Assembly: GCA_022819855.1 (NCBI GenBank) | Contig: JAJEGN010000012.1 | Location: forward strand, 260,746-324,745 | DNA: 64,000 nt | Direction of reading: 5' to 3' | Source of the DNA: Gammaproteobacteria bacterium | Lineage (GTDB): Bacteria > Pseudomonadota > Gammaproteobacteria > Steroidobacterales > Rariloculaceae | Shown here: positions 34,855 through 43,691 of the stretch, piece by piece | Position numbering within the stretch: the first letter of the stretch is position 1 | Layout: each line of letters opens with the position of its first letter | The notes under the pieces: generated by a model | What the model was told of the DNA's origin: nothing | Databases searched by the model: none | Seen by the model: the letters and a program-made list of their open reading frames with translations, nothing else | Made by a program: the position numbers and the translations under genes

Positions 34855-35601
34855 TTGGCCAACCAATCCAGCAGCAGCATCGCGGCTTACTACGACAAGG
34901 CGGCCGGCATGGTGCCGGAGTTCACGGTGCTCAACTACGGCTTCAGCTCGGAACCTGAAAACAGCCGCGTGCCGGCCAATCACGCCGAGTTCTACTGTCT
35001 GCGCCTCTACGAGCACACCGTGCGCGACGTGAACCTGGCCGGAAGGGACGTACTTGAGGTGAGCTGCGGGCGTGGCGGAGGAGCCGACTTTCTCTTCCGG
35101 AATTTTGCGCCGCGCAGCTACGTCGGCGTCGATGTGAGCTCGAAAAACGTCCGCATGGCACGACAGTACAGCGACGGACCGGTCTATCGGGTCGGAGCGG
35201 CCGAAACCCTGGACTTCGAGGCGGAAACGTTTGATGTTGTCATCAACATCGAAGCGTCGCACCTTTACGAAGACCGCCAAGCCTTCTTCTCCGAAGTGTT
35301 CCGCGTACTCAAGCCCGGCGGCGACTTCTGCTACACCGACGGCTGCTGGGCCAACGACGATTGCAGCGATGAGCTGCGCGAGGCGGGTTTCGTCCTTGAG
35401 GAGCGCCTGGAAATCACCGACAACGTCATCCGTTCTCTCGAACGTGACAACGAACGCAAGGAAAGACTCTTCGACGCCATCGCCGATCCGAAACTCGTGC
35501 ACGAATACAAGGACTGGGGCGGGATCGTCGGCTTTCGTACCTGGCGGCGCTTCGTCGAGCGCGAGACGCTGTACTTCTCGCATCGCCTGAAACGACCCTG
35601 A
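34855..35601 (+). CDS. SAM-dependent methyltransferase
   Basis: A 248-residue class I methyltransferase. Motif I LEVSCGRGGG is at 67-76, followed by YVGVDVSSKNVRMARQY and the acidic loop VINIEASHLYEDR, the usual motif II/III region. The N-terminal helix YYDKAAGMVPEFTVLNYGF resembles phthiotriol- or geranyl-type small-molecule methyltransferases. The TTG start at 34855 lies three bases after the P450 stop, so the two are almost certainly co-translated. A lipid- or terpene-like substrate is possible but not shown. Confidence 0.88.
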   Translation: MANQSSSSIAAYYDKAAGMVPEFTVLNYGFSSEPENSRVPANHAEFYCLRLYEHTVRDVNLAGRDVLEVSCGRGGGADFLFRNFAPRSYVGVDVSSKNVRMARQYSDGPVYRVGAAETLDFEAETFDVVINIEASHLYEDRQAFFSEVFRVLKPGGDFCYTDGCWANDDCSDELREAGFVLEERLEITDNVIRSLERDNERKERLFDAIADPKLVHEYKDWGGIVGFRTWRRFVERETLYFSHRLKRP

Positions 35602-35711
35602 GTACACGTAGGCGGACCGTTCATCCTATGGAACGACCGCGATTTCTGGTAGTTTCGTCGGCTCTCGCTTCGATACGGCGGGCAACACGTCAGGCATCCA
35701 GGGGGACAACG

Positions 35712-36497
35712 ATGCAGATGCTCAGACGACCCTTCGCGTTCCTTGCACTGGCGCTGCCGGCGGCTCTCGCCGCCAGCGGCACTGCGCAAGCCCAGGACCA
35801 CGTCGGACGGTACGAACAGACCGACATCGAGTTCGGCGCCAGGCTCTACAACATGCATTGCATCGCGTGCCACGGAGAGAACGGCGACCTGCTTCCGGAA
35901 ATCAACCTGCGCAACACGCAGTTTCCGAACTCCCCGAGCGACCGGGCTCTCGGCGAGAACATCCGCAACGGCCTGCCGGGCACGGCAATGGTTGCGACTG
36001 AATACTCGGATGCCGAGATCACGGCGCTCGTTGCCTACGTGCGCAACATCGGCAGCATCGATCTCGACTCGATCGCGGTCGGCGACGCGATCCGCGGCCA
36101 AGCGATCTTCGCGGGCAAGGGCGAATGTTCGACCTGCCACCGCGTCTTCGGTCAGGGACCGCGTTCAGCGCCGGATCTGAGCAACATCGGCGCACTGCGC
36201 ACGGCCGCACAACTGGAGCGCTCGCTGCTCGGCGCGCCCGGAGGCACGATTCCGATCAACCGCCCGGTTCGCGCCGTGACCGCCGACGGAACCGTGATCA
36301 ACGGCCGCAGGCTCAATCAGGACACGTTCACGGTTCAGCTTGTCGACGAGAACGAGCGGCTCCTGTCGCTGGAAAAGGCGAGCCTGCGCGAATTCACGAT
36401 ACTGGAAACCACCGAAATGCCCTCCTACGCGGAGACGCTGAGCGACGAGGAACGCGCCGATGTCCTCGCATACATGCTTTCGCTGAAAGGAATGTAA
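35712..36497 (+). CDS. Dihaem c-type cytochrome
   Basis: A 261-residue periplasmic protein with a signal peptide (MQMLRRPFAFLALALPAALA) and two haem-binding CxxCH motifs: Cys50-Cys53-His54 and Cys139-Cys142-His143. The second domain has an insertion with PINRPVRAVTADGTVINGRR before the C-terminal helix SDEERADVLAYMLSLKG. The ATG at 35712 is preferred over an upstream frame start because it follows GGGGG and begins the signal peptide. The stop is two bases before the quinoprotein dehydrogenase start, marking it as that enzyme's electron acceptor. Confidence 0.93.
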   Translation: MQMLRRPFAFLALALPAALAASGTAQAQDHVGRYEQTDIEFGARLYNMHCIACHGENGDLLPEINLRNTQFPNSPSDRALGENIRNGLPGTAMVATEYSDAEITALVAYVRNIGSIDLDSIAVGDAIRGQAIFAGKGECSTCHRVFGQGPRSAPDLSNIGALRTAAQLERSLLGAPGGTIPINRPVRAVTADGTVINGRRLNQDTFTVQLVDENERLLSLEKASLREFTILETTEMPSYAETLSDEERADVLAYMLSLKGM

Positions 36498-36499
36498 CG

Positions 36500-38152
36500 A
36501 TGCTGCCACGATCAACCGCTTTCGCAACTGTCGCAATCGCCCTGACGGCGCCCGGACTCCACGCTCAGGTCACGTCCGAGCGGCTGCGCAACACGGACGC
36601 CGAGCCGCACAACTGGCTCACCTACTCCGGCAACTACGCGAGCACGCGCCACAGCACGCTCAGCGAGATCGACCCGTCCAATGTGGGCGAACTCGAACTC
36701 AAGTGGGTGTTCCAGGCCCGGTCGCTCGAGAAGTTCGAGACGAGCCCGCTCGTCGTCGACGGCATCATGTATTTGACCGAAGCCCCGAACACCGTGGTCG
36801 CGCTCGATGCGACCTTCGGCCGGGTCTTCTGGAAGTACGAATACACGCCGTCGGCGGAGTCCCGGCCTTGCTGCGGCCGCGTCAATCGCGGCGTTGCCAT
36901 CCTCGACGAGACGCTGTTCATGGCGACGATCGACGCCGAACTCATCGCCATCGACACCGTCACGGGCCAGCCGATCTGGCAGACGAACGTTGGCGATCCG
37001 ACGCTGGGCTATGCCATGACGCTCGCACCGCTGGTCGTCGACGACAAGGTCATCGTCGGCGTCGCGGGCGGCGAGTTCGGCATTCGCGGTTACATCTCCG
37101 CCTTCGACGCGGCGACGGGCGAGGAAGTCTGGCGCTTCTACACGATCCCCGGGCCCGGCGAACCGGGTCACGAGACCTGGGAAGGCGGCGGAGACGCCTG
37201 GATGCACGGCGGCGCGTCGGTCTGGCTCACCGGTTCCTACGACCCGGAACTGAACCTGACCTACTGGGGCATCGGCAATCCAGGCCCGGACTGGAACGCG
37301 GCGCAACGGCCCGGCGACAACCTCTACTCCGACAGCGTCGTCGCGCTCGATGCGGATACGGGCGAACTGGTCTGGCACTTCCAGTTCACGCCCGGCGATC
37401 CCTATGACTACGATGCCGTGCAGATCGCCGTGCTTGCCGATCTCGACATTCCCGAGTTCTCTAGCGGCAAGCTCATGCTCTGGGCGAACCGCAACGGTTT
37501 TTTCTACGTCCTCGACCGCGAGACGGGGCAGTTCATCAGCGGCGAGCCCTTCGTGCGCGTCAACTGGGCCAGCGGTCTCGACGAAGCCGGACGCCCGGTC
37601 GAGACCCCGCAACCCCTCGGCGAGACGACCTACCCCTGTGTGGCCGGCGGCACGAACTGGTATTCGCCCTCCTTCAGCCCCAACACGGAACTTTTCTACG
37701 TGACGGCCTGGGATGGCTGCGGCTCGGTATTCAGGCCGGTCGAGGTCGAATACGTTCCAGGGCAGCGGTTTCTTGGCGGCAGGCCGACGAACCCGGATCC
37801 CGGCGCGCCCGGGCTTGCGGGCCTCGAACGCGGGCCGATCAACAATTGGACGGAATCCAGGGGCACGGGCGCCGTGATCGCGATCGACCCGCGCACGCAT
37901 GAACACCGCTGGCGGTTCGACATGACGGACGTGAGCAGCGCCGGCATCCTGACGACGGCGACCGACCTGCTCTTTACGGGGAGCCGCGACGGCTTCTTCC
38001 ATGCGCTTGACGCGCGCGACGGCGAGCTGCTCTGGCGAACGATACTGGGCGGACCGTTCGCCAACGGTCCGATGACTTACGAGGCCAGCGGCTCGCAGTT
38101 CGTCGCCGTGGCTTCGGGCAACGGCTTGTTCGTTTTCGGGCTGCGGGACTAA
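36500..38152 (+). CDS. PQQ-dependent alcohol dehydrogenase, probably lanthanide-type
   Basis: A 550-residue periplasmic quinoprotein with signal peptide (cleaved near AHLHAQ) and the eight-bladed propeller. Features: vicinal Cys124-Cys125 in RPCCGRVNRG, metal-ligand Glu192 in GGEFGIRG, Asn260 in GIGNPGPDWN, and the catalytic block GDPYDYDAV with Asp303 and an extra Asp305 two residues later. That second Asp is the known mark of XoxF/PedH-type lanthanide-dependent enzymes; calcium enzymes have Ala/Ser/Gly there. It oxidises an alcohol and passes electrons to the cytochrome encoded upstream. Metal use is inferred from the Asp-x-Asp only; the substrate is unknown. Confidence 0.92.
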   Translation: MLPRSTAFATVAIALTAPGLHAQVTSERLRNTDAEPHNWLTYSGNYASTRHSTLSEIDPSNVGELELKWVFQARSLEKFETSPLVVDGIMYLTEAPNTVVALDATFGRVFWKYEYTPSAESRPCCGRVNRGVAILDETLFMATIDAELIAIDTVTGQPIWQTNVGDPTLGYAMTLAPLVVDDKVIVGVAGGEFGIRGYISAFDAATGEEVWRFYTIPGPGEPGHETWEGGGDAWMHGGASVWLTGSYDPELNLTYWGIGNPGPDWNAAQRPGDNLYSDSVVALDADTGELVWHFQFTPGDPYDYDAVQIAVLADLDIPEFSSGKLMLWANRNGFFYVLDRETGQFISGEPFVRVNWASGLDEAGRPVETPQPLGETTYPCVAGGTNWYSPSFSPNTELFYVTAWDGCGSVFRPVEVEYVPGQRFLGGRPTNPDPGAPGLAGLERGPINNWTESRGTGAVIAIDPRTHEHRWRFDMTDVSSAGILTTATDLLFTGSRDGFFHALDARDGELLWRTILGGPFANGPMTYEASGSQFVAVASGNGLFVFGLRD

Positions 38153-38211
38153 CGACGCGCGGATTGCCCGGTCGAGTGCCGCCTCACATGCGCCGCCGCC
38201 CCGATCCGGTG

Positions 38212-38242
38212 GGCCGCGCGTTCATTGACGCGCGGCCTTTAT
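38212..38242 (+). terminator. Terminator of the PQQ dehydrogenase operon
   Basis: A perfect ten-base inverted repeat GGCCGCGCGT/ACGCGCGGCC with a six-base loop (TCATTG) is followed on the plus strand by TTTATC. It lies 59 bases after the dehydrogenase stop. Its loop contains the stop codon of the convergent djlA gene, so the terminator is embedded in the djlA 3' end. Confidence 0.6.
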
Positions 38243-39010
38243 CACATCCCACGCGGCCTTGATCTGCTGCGTGCGCTCGGTCGCGGCCTTCATCATCTCG
38301 TCGGGCAGTCCCTTCGCGGCAAGCTTGTCCGGGTGATGCCGGTTCATCATGCGCCGGTATGCCCGCTTGACCTCGTCGTCGGAAGCATTGGGAGAGACAC
38401 CGAGCGTCGCGTAGGCGTCGTCGATTCTGGCGCTCGGTGGGTGGTCCTCGTTAACCGCCCGCGTCGCGCGCTCGATCTCGACAAAGTCGGCGTCGGAGAG
38501 CCCCAGACGCTGTGCAACGTGGCGCAGGATCCGCCTTTCGGTGTGATGGATTGCGCCGTCAGCCCATGCGGCCTGGAACTGTATCTCCAGGAAAACGCGC
38601 CTGATGTTCGATCCCCGCAGGCACTCCCGTCGTAGTTGATCGAGCACACCGTTGAGGCTGAATTGACGCGACTTGCCCTGGTTGAACAACGCCTGGGCGG
38701 CGCGGCGCTGCTCTCCCGTGAGCGCGAACTGGTTCATGACCTCGCTGACGAAGCGAATTTCGTCGGCCGTGACACGCCCGTCGGCCTTGGAGATGTGTCC
38801 CATGACGCTGAAGGCTGCGGCGAAGAATGCAAGCTGGGCGCGCTCCGCGTTGGTCCCGCCCGCTCGCCTGCCAGTGCCGATTCGGCCCGCACGCGCCCGG
38901 CCGGACGCACCGCCGAGGCTGCTGCCCAGCGCCGCACCGATCATCGCCCCGATCGGACCGCCGAGCATGTAACCGAGCGTGCCGCCGACCAATGTCGTCC
39001 ACCAACCCAT
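38222..39010 (-). CDS. djlA: DjlA-type co-chaperone (TerB and J domains)
   Basis: A 262-residue membrane-anchored J protein. The N-terminal Gly-rich hydrophobic segment (about 3-35, LVGGTLGYMLGGPIGAMIG) resembles the DjlA anchor. A TerB-like helical domain follows (about 55-185, FFAAAFSVMGHISKADGRVT then RRVFLEIQFQAAWADG). The C-terminal J domain has DAYATLGVSPNASDDEVKRA and the HPD motif in RHHPDKLA. The ATG at 39010 gives MGWWTTLVGG; a longer upstream frame is rejected because it disrupts the anchor. In E. coli DjlA assists DnaK and RcsC signalling. Confidence 0.92.
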   Translation of the reverse strand: MGWWTTLVGGTLGYMLGGPIGAMIGAALGSSLGGASGRARAGRIGTGRRAGGTNAERAQLAFFAAAFSVMGHISKADGRVTADEIRFVSEVMNQFALTGEQRRAAQALFNQGKSRQFSLNGVLDQLRRECLRGSNIRRVFLEIQFQAAWADGAIHHTERRILRHVAQRLGLSDADFVEIERATRAVNEDHPPSARIDDAYATLGVSPNASDDEVKRAYRRMMNRHHPDKLAAKGLPDEMMKAATERTQQIKAAWDVIKAARQ

Positions 39011-39230
39011 CTCTACCGCCTCATTTGGAGTCGCCGCGTAGGGTAACCGAGGACGACGCGAGCAGGACACACAACTGCTGCGCGCGGTTTCGTCTACACG
39101 GGCACAGCGGTCGAAGAACTTGCCGATCCGGGCAAGGCGCTCGCGCAGTGCTTGCGCGGCGACGCCGCGACCGAGTAGTCACAAGGCAGCGGAGGCTTGG
39201 GCGCGTCTCCGGACCCGCGAACGGTGCGGT

Positions 39231-39935
39231 TCAGTTTCCGGGCACAGTGATCGTGTGCGTGACGTCGCCGATCCGAATCGTGTTGGTGGTGACGGTCTTG
39301 CCGCCAACCTGACCGGTCGTGACGGTGACGTTGCCGACTTTGACGGTTGTCACGGAAACAGGCTCGCCGCCAACCTGGCCCGTGGTGACGCTCGTGTTGC
39401 CGAATTGCGTCGTGACGGCATTGACCTGCTCGTTGCCGATCTGTCCGCTCGTGAAGCTCGTGTTGCCGATGTCGTTCGTGACCTGGTTGACGGACTCGTT
39501 TCCGAGCGTCCCCACGGTCACCGTCGAATCGCCGACTTCGATCGTGCTCGTGCTGATTGTCTTGCCCGCGACCTGGCCCGTGGTGACCGTGAGATCTCCC
39601 AGCTCGACGGAAGTGGCGGCCAGCGGCTCGCCGCCGAGCTGGCCCGTGGTGACCGTGGCAGCTCCGAGATCCGCGGAAGTCGCGATCAGCGGTTCGCCGC
39701 CAAGCCGGCCGGCAGAATGGTCGACGTCGCCGATGCTGACCGACGTGACGGTGGTGGGACCGTCCGCCGCACAGGCGGCAAGGCCTACAGGCGACAGGCC
39801 TTCATCGGCAGCCTGGGCGGCCTCGAGCTGGGCCACCGCACATACGTCGGAGACGGATTCATCGTCAGCGAACGCCGCGACCGCCAGACCGACAAGACAC
39901 AGCGGCAACGCGCTCAAGTGGATCGCTCGCATCAT
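39231..39935 (-). CDS. Secreted protein of 22-residue tandem repeats
   Basis: From the first ATG the product is 234 residues (second ATG at 39932), with GGGAGG upstream. A signal peptide (LPLCLVGLAVAAFADD) is followed by a Cys-containing linker, then about seven near-perfect 22-residue repeats of the form LGGEPLAATSVELGDLTVTT followed by GQ. The repeats alternate small/hydrophobic and Thr/Val residues and keep Gly at fixed positions, typical of a beta-solenoid. Gly-Asn-Glu variants occupy the middle repeats. No catalytic residues or known domain are recognised. Confidence 0.8.
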   Translation of the reverse strand: MMRAIHLSALPLCLVGLAVAAFADDESVSDVCAVAQLEAAQAADEGLSPVGLAACAADGPTTVTSVSIGDVDHSAGRLGGEPLIATSADLGAATVTTGQLGGEPLAATSVELGDLTVTTGQVAGKTISTSTIEVGDSTVTVGTLGNESVNQVTNDIGNTSFTSGQIGNEQVNAVTTQFGNTSVTTGQVGGEPVSVTTVKVGNVTVTTGQVGGKTVTTNTIRIGDVTHTITVPGN

Positions 39936-40032
39936 GCACCTCCCGAGGCCAACGCTCTCAGGATATCGGTTCCCGAGGGTCGAAGACCTGCCAACAGCAT
40001 GCTGACAGCCAGTATATCCCCATCGGCTACCC

Positions 40033-41154
40033 TCACAACTGCGCCGGCGCCAGGGCATCGCGCCGGACACGTAATCCGAGCCCCGAGCTGCGCTCCGTAA
40101 CGGCGTCGCCGGCACGAAGGATACCGCCCGGACCGAACATCAGGCAGGGCGCGGCAAGGTCCTCCCGCAGCAGCCGTGTGCCGAACGCGCCTTCTGCCGC
40201 GACGAGCTGTCCTCCGATGCCGCTCATGACCGCAAGTCCCGCGCGCGTCAGGATGCTCGTCTCGCCGACCTGGGCGCCGACGATGACGCCGATGCCGCGT
40301 TTCTCGGCAGCCTCGGCGACTTCGAGTGAGCGAATGATGCCGCCCATCTTCGATACGCGTACGTTGACGATCCAGTGGTCCCCGTCTCCAAGCGCCTCCA
40401 GTTGCCCGGCCCTAAGCAGGCTCTCGTCGAGAATCACCCGGGAACCGCAATCGCGCGCGACCTGACCGAATCCCTCGAAATCGCCGGCCTTGAGCGGCTC
40501 TTCGATCGCGAGGAAAGGATGCTGAAGCGCGTTGACGTGACCGACGCAAACATCTGGCGATTCCCAGAAATTGTTGGCGTCGAGCCTGACTTGCAGCACG
40601 TCGGGCGCCGCGCGGAATACCCGAATCTTGCGCCGGTCCTTCGGCAGATCGCCCGAGAGCTTGATCTTGAAGTCGTGAAATCCGAATCTGCGGTAGCGGT
40701 GATACTGCCAACGAAAAACGGGGTACGGCGCGTCGCCGAGAACGGCCGAGTAACGGTATTCCCCGCTCAACGCCGGGATTCCCAGCAGATCCTCGACAGG
40801 GGAAGCTGCGGCCTGTCCGAGCAGATCCAGGATGGCGAGTTCGATGGCGCAGAACGCGGCGGGATTGCGGTCGATCTCCGCGCCGTGCTCACCTATCCAG
40901 CTCTTGAGGCTCGGCACGTCGTGGACGTCGTTGACCAGCGAGTCGCGGTGCCGGTCGACAAAGGCCAGTCCGCCCGCGACCGTCTCGCCGGATACGTACG
41001 ACCGCGGACAACCCTCTCCGTAGCCCGTCAGTCCGTTGTTCGAACTTGCGGCGACGATCAGGTTCTCGGTCCGGTCCCGCCTGGCCGAGGCGTGCCGAAA
41101 GACCGCCCGAAACGGCATCGGAAAGGAGAACACTTCAAGACTCGCAAGGCGCAT
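40033..41154 (-). CDS. Enolase-superfamily enzyme (dipeptide epimerase/MLE-like)
   Basis: A 373-residue muconate-lactonizing/epimerase-group enzyme. Catalytic Lys residues occur in KIKLSG (163 and 165) and at Lys269 in RVSKMGG. Metal ligands are Asp192 in RLDANN, Glu218 in AIEEPL and Asp243 in ILDESL. This Lys-x-Lys...Asp...Glu...Asp...Lys pattern fits dipeptide epimerase, N-acylamino-acid racemase or o-succinylbenzoate synthase activities. It starts four bases after the GH3-type gene's stop on the same strand. The neighbouring amide-forming ligase makes an N-acyl or dipeptide substrate plausible. Exact substrate unknown. Confidence 0.88.
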   Translation of the reverse strand: MRLASLEVFSFPMPFRAVFRHASARRDRTENLIVAASSNNGLTGYGEGCPRSYVSGETVAGGLAFVDRHRDSLVNDVHDVPSLKSWIGEHGAEIDRNPAAFCAIELAILDLLGQAAASPVEDLLGIPALSGEYRYSAVLGDAPYPVFRWQYHRYRRFGFHDFKIKLSGDLPKDRRKIRVFRAAPDVLQVRLDANNFWESPDVCVGHVNALQHPFLAIEEPLKAGDFEGFGQVARDCGSRVILDESLLRAGQLEALGDGDHWIVNVRVSKMGGIIRSLEVAEAAEKRGIGVIVGAQVGETSILTRAGLAVMSGIGGQLVAAEGAFGTRLLREDLAAPCLMFGPGGILRAGDAVTERSSGLGLRVRRDALAPAQL

Positions 41155-41158
41155 CGAA

Positions 41159-42832
41159 TCACCGGCGCCGGGTCAGAGCGTCGAAGTCGAACGCACACTC
41201 GTCGGCATACTGCAGATAGAGATGCTTGAATTGGGCGTCGCGCTGGCCTGCCGCGACGCGATTCATGCGATAGGCGTCGCCGGCGCCGGCGCAGAGCCAG
41301 CGCACGTTCAGGGGCTGCAGGCGGCCGCTCCTGCGTTTGCCGTCGTATTCGATGTTCAGGGCGCCCAGGCGGCGGTCCACGTCGTCGCCGAGGTCCCTGC
41401 GATCGCCGGGCGAATCCGCTTCGACATACAGCGTATATCGGGACGCCGCCGGATCCGCGAGCACGATGTAGAACCGCGGTCGGATGTCGCGTCGCCTGAG
41501 CGCATCGGCCACCGCCGCCAGGACCTGCGCTTCGGTGAGCTTTTCGCCCGTGATATTCGTCGTGCCCTTGCCTTTTTGCACGAACTCGAACGTCGGCGTG
41601 GCGTGTACTGTGCCATTGACGCGCAGGATGTCGTTCATGTCGTAGCGGTAAAGGCCATCCGACGTCGTCACGAACACGTAGTACTCGCGGCCCGGCTCGA
41701 GTTCCTGCAGTCCAAGAAATTCCGCGGTTCCCGCTTCCCGGCGGTGCCGTTCGGCGAATTCGAAGTACGTATCCAGTAACGCGGGGAGACAGATGTTTCG
41801 GGCCGCATCGACGTTGACCGTCCCACGGGCCTCGCTTGCGAGATAGCCGAATTCGACGACCTTCGCCGCCGGAGGCAGCCGTTCACGCAGTGCTTCGAGG
41901 GGCACCGCGCAGCTTCCGCCGGTCCAGCAAACAACACCACGGAGGTTCGGCCACAAATCGGCGAAATCCAGACGGCTCGCGCGGCCGAACTGAAGCGCCA
42001 GAGCTGCAGCACGTCTCGGCCGCGCCTTGATCGGGAATCTGGCCAGTTCTCCCGGCAAGCGTCCCGTGGCAACCGAGTCCACGATGGTCTCCGCGTGATC
42101 TTCGATTGTCGACAGAAGCCGCAGAAAGGTCGACGGGTTGGCGGACACCATGCAGGAGACGGACTCCTCCGCAAGTCCGTGCACCGCCATCGCAAGGTAG
42201 CGCGCATCGTAATCCTCGATGTCTGACAGTACCGGCGGCAATGCGAACTTTCGCCGGAGGAATACGGGCTGATTTCGATACAGCAGGCCCGAAGCCGACC
42301 CGAAAGGCGTACCACCGGCCATGCGGCCTTCTATCGCCTGGCCGCCGATCGCGAGGATCTTGCCTTCGAAGTTTGCGGTCCCGGCCGACTGGCTATAGGC
42401 GGAGGTGCCCTGATGCCGCCGCATGCGCTTCAGTCCGTTCTCGGTGACCGGTATGTTCTTCGGGGCCCCGAGCGTGCCGCTGGTTCGGTTGTAGTAGACC
42501 GGCCGTTCGGCGGTCAGGCAATTCTCACCGGTCAGTTCCTGGCGCTCGATGAGTTCGCGTATGTCTTCATAGGATTGAACCGGTACGTTCCTGCGATAGC
42601 TTGCCACGTCGCTGAGCCGGGAAAACCCGTGGCGTTCACCGAATTCGGTCGCCGCATTGCGTGCGAGGATCGTTTGCAACAGCGCCAACTGTGCATCCCG
42701 GGGATGTTTCGCAGCTTCGAGGAGCCGCTGCAGGTTCCCGCCGTGCTTGATCCCGAGCGCCGCCTTCGTCAGCGTTCGGTCCGCAGCCCGCGCAAGCCGC
42801 GAGGAAATGCCGTCAGCCACCTTCCAGACCAC
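41159..42832 (-). CDS. GH3-family acyl-adenylate-forming amide ligase
   Basis: A 557-residue protein of the GH3 auxin-conjugating family, otherwise best known from plants. These enzymes adenylate a carboxylic acid and transfer it to an amino acid. The ATP-phosphate motif NRTSGTLGAPK is at about 115-125, with FGSASGLLYR (about 187) and, in the C-terminal third, FGYLASEARGTVN and YRYDMNDILRV corresponding to GH3 motifs 2 and 3. The GTG start at 42832 overlaps the preceding hydroxylase gene by 20 bases. Bacterial GH3 proteins are little studied; the acid and amine here are unknown. Confidence 0.9.
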   Translation of the reverse strand: MVWKVADGISSRLARAADRTLTKAALGIKHGGNLQRLLEAAKHPRDAQLALLQTILARNAATEFGERHGFSRLSDVASYRRNVPVQSYEDIRELIERQELTGENCLTAERPVYYNRTSGTLGAPKNIPVTENGLKRMRRHQGTSAYSQSAGTANFEGKILAIGGQAIEGRMAGGTPFGSASGLLYRNQPVFLRRKFALPPVLSDIEDYDARYLAMAVHGLAEESVSCMVSANPSTFLRLLSTIEDHAETIVDSVATGRLPGELARFPIKARPRRAAALALQFGRASRLDFADLWPNLRGVVCWTGGSCAVPLEALRERLPPAAKVVEFGYLASEARGTVNVDAARNICLPALLDTYFEFAERHRREAGTAEFLGLQELEPGREYYVFVTTSDGLYRYDMNDILRVNGTVHATPTFEFVQKGKGTTNITGEKLTEAQVLAAVADALRRRDIRPRFYIVLADPAASRYTLYVEADSPGDRRDLGDDVDRRLGALNIEYDGKRRSGRLQPLNVRWLCAGAGDAYRMNRVAAGQRDAQFKHLYLQYADECAFDFDALTRRR

Positions 42833-43691
42833 GAATGAACGGCGTCTTCATCTGGGCGAGAAAGCCTGTCGGATACTTGCGGTTCTTCAGTCCAAGCGGT
42901 CCCACGGCCCTGTCCGGAAGAAAGCGCGTTCCGAACAGCACATCCCAGATGATGAGGTTGTTGCCGAAGTTGTGGTCCGATTCCGCCGGCAGTTCGGAGT
43001 GATGCCAGCGATGCAGTTCGGGGCCTGCGACGATCCAGTTCAGCGGACCCAGGCGAACGTCGCAATTGGAATGCTGGAAGAAACCGTTCAATGCGTAGAA
43101 CACGTAGTAGGCGGCCAGCACCTCCGGGACGACGCCGAGCAGGGCGAACGGCAGCGTGTCGAACGCGTATTGGATCGCCTTCTCGATCGGATGAAACCGG
43201 CCCACGTTCAGCCAGTAGAGCCTGTGGGGCGAGTGGTGCACGGCGTGAAACCGCCACATGAGCCTGAACTTGTGGAACGCGCGATGCAGCCAATACCGCA
43301 GCAGGTCCGCCGCGGCCAGCATCAGCGCCGCCTGCACCGCTATCGGCCAGGCGTGGGGCCACAAGCCTTCCGCAGCAATGCCACTCCCCTGCAGCAGCGC
43401 GGCGAGTTCGATGACCAGCGTGATCGCCAGCAACTGCGGCAAGGCGCCCTGTACGACGAGCATGAACATGGCGTCCGAGCCGATATCGGACCGGGACGGT
43501 TTCCACTCGGCCCGGTACGGCGCCCAGATTTCGTGGCAGGTGATGAACACCGCTCCGACCACCACCGAAGCGTAGGCAGCCAGGTTCACCGGCACACCCA
43601 CATCGACCAATGCGCCATACAACAGGAAACCCAGCCCCAGAACCGCCGGGTAGGATCCGACCGTCACAAGCATCTTCGCGCGGTCAACCAT
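42813..43691 (-). CDS. Sterol desaturase/fatty-acid hydroxylase-type di-iron membrane enzyme
   Basis: A 292-residue integral membrane protein with about four to five hydrophobic segments and the eight-His di-iron pattern: His136 and His140 in LHRAFHK, His149, 152, 153, 156 in FHAVHHSPH, and His227, 230, 231 in LHRWHH. Family members hydroxylate or desaturate fatty acids, sterols and carotenoids in the membrane. It overlaps both neighbours (eight bases with the 4-TM gene upstream, 20 bases with GH3 downstream), so the four genes form one operon. The likely product is a hydroxylated acyl chain for the GH3 ligase (inference). Confidence 0.92.
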   Translation of the reverse strand: MVDRAKMLVTVGSYPAVLGLGFLLYGALVDVGVPVNLAAYASVVVGAVFITCHEIWAPYRAEWKPSRSDIGSDAMFMLVVQGALPQLLAITLVIELAALLQGSGIAAEGLWPHAWPIAVQAALMLAAADLLRYWLHRAFHKFRLMWRFHAVHHSPHRLYWLNVGRFHPIEKAIQYAFDTLPFALLGVVPEVLAAYYVFYALNGFFQHSNCDVRLGPLNWIVAGPELHRWHHSELPAESDHNFGNNLIIWDVLFGTRFLPDRAVGPLGLKNRKYPTGFLAQMKTPFIRGLEGG

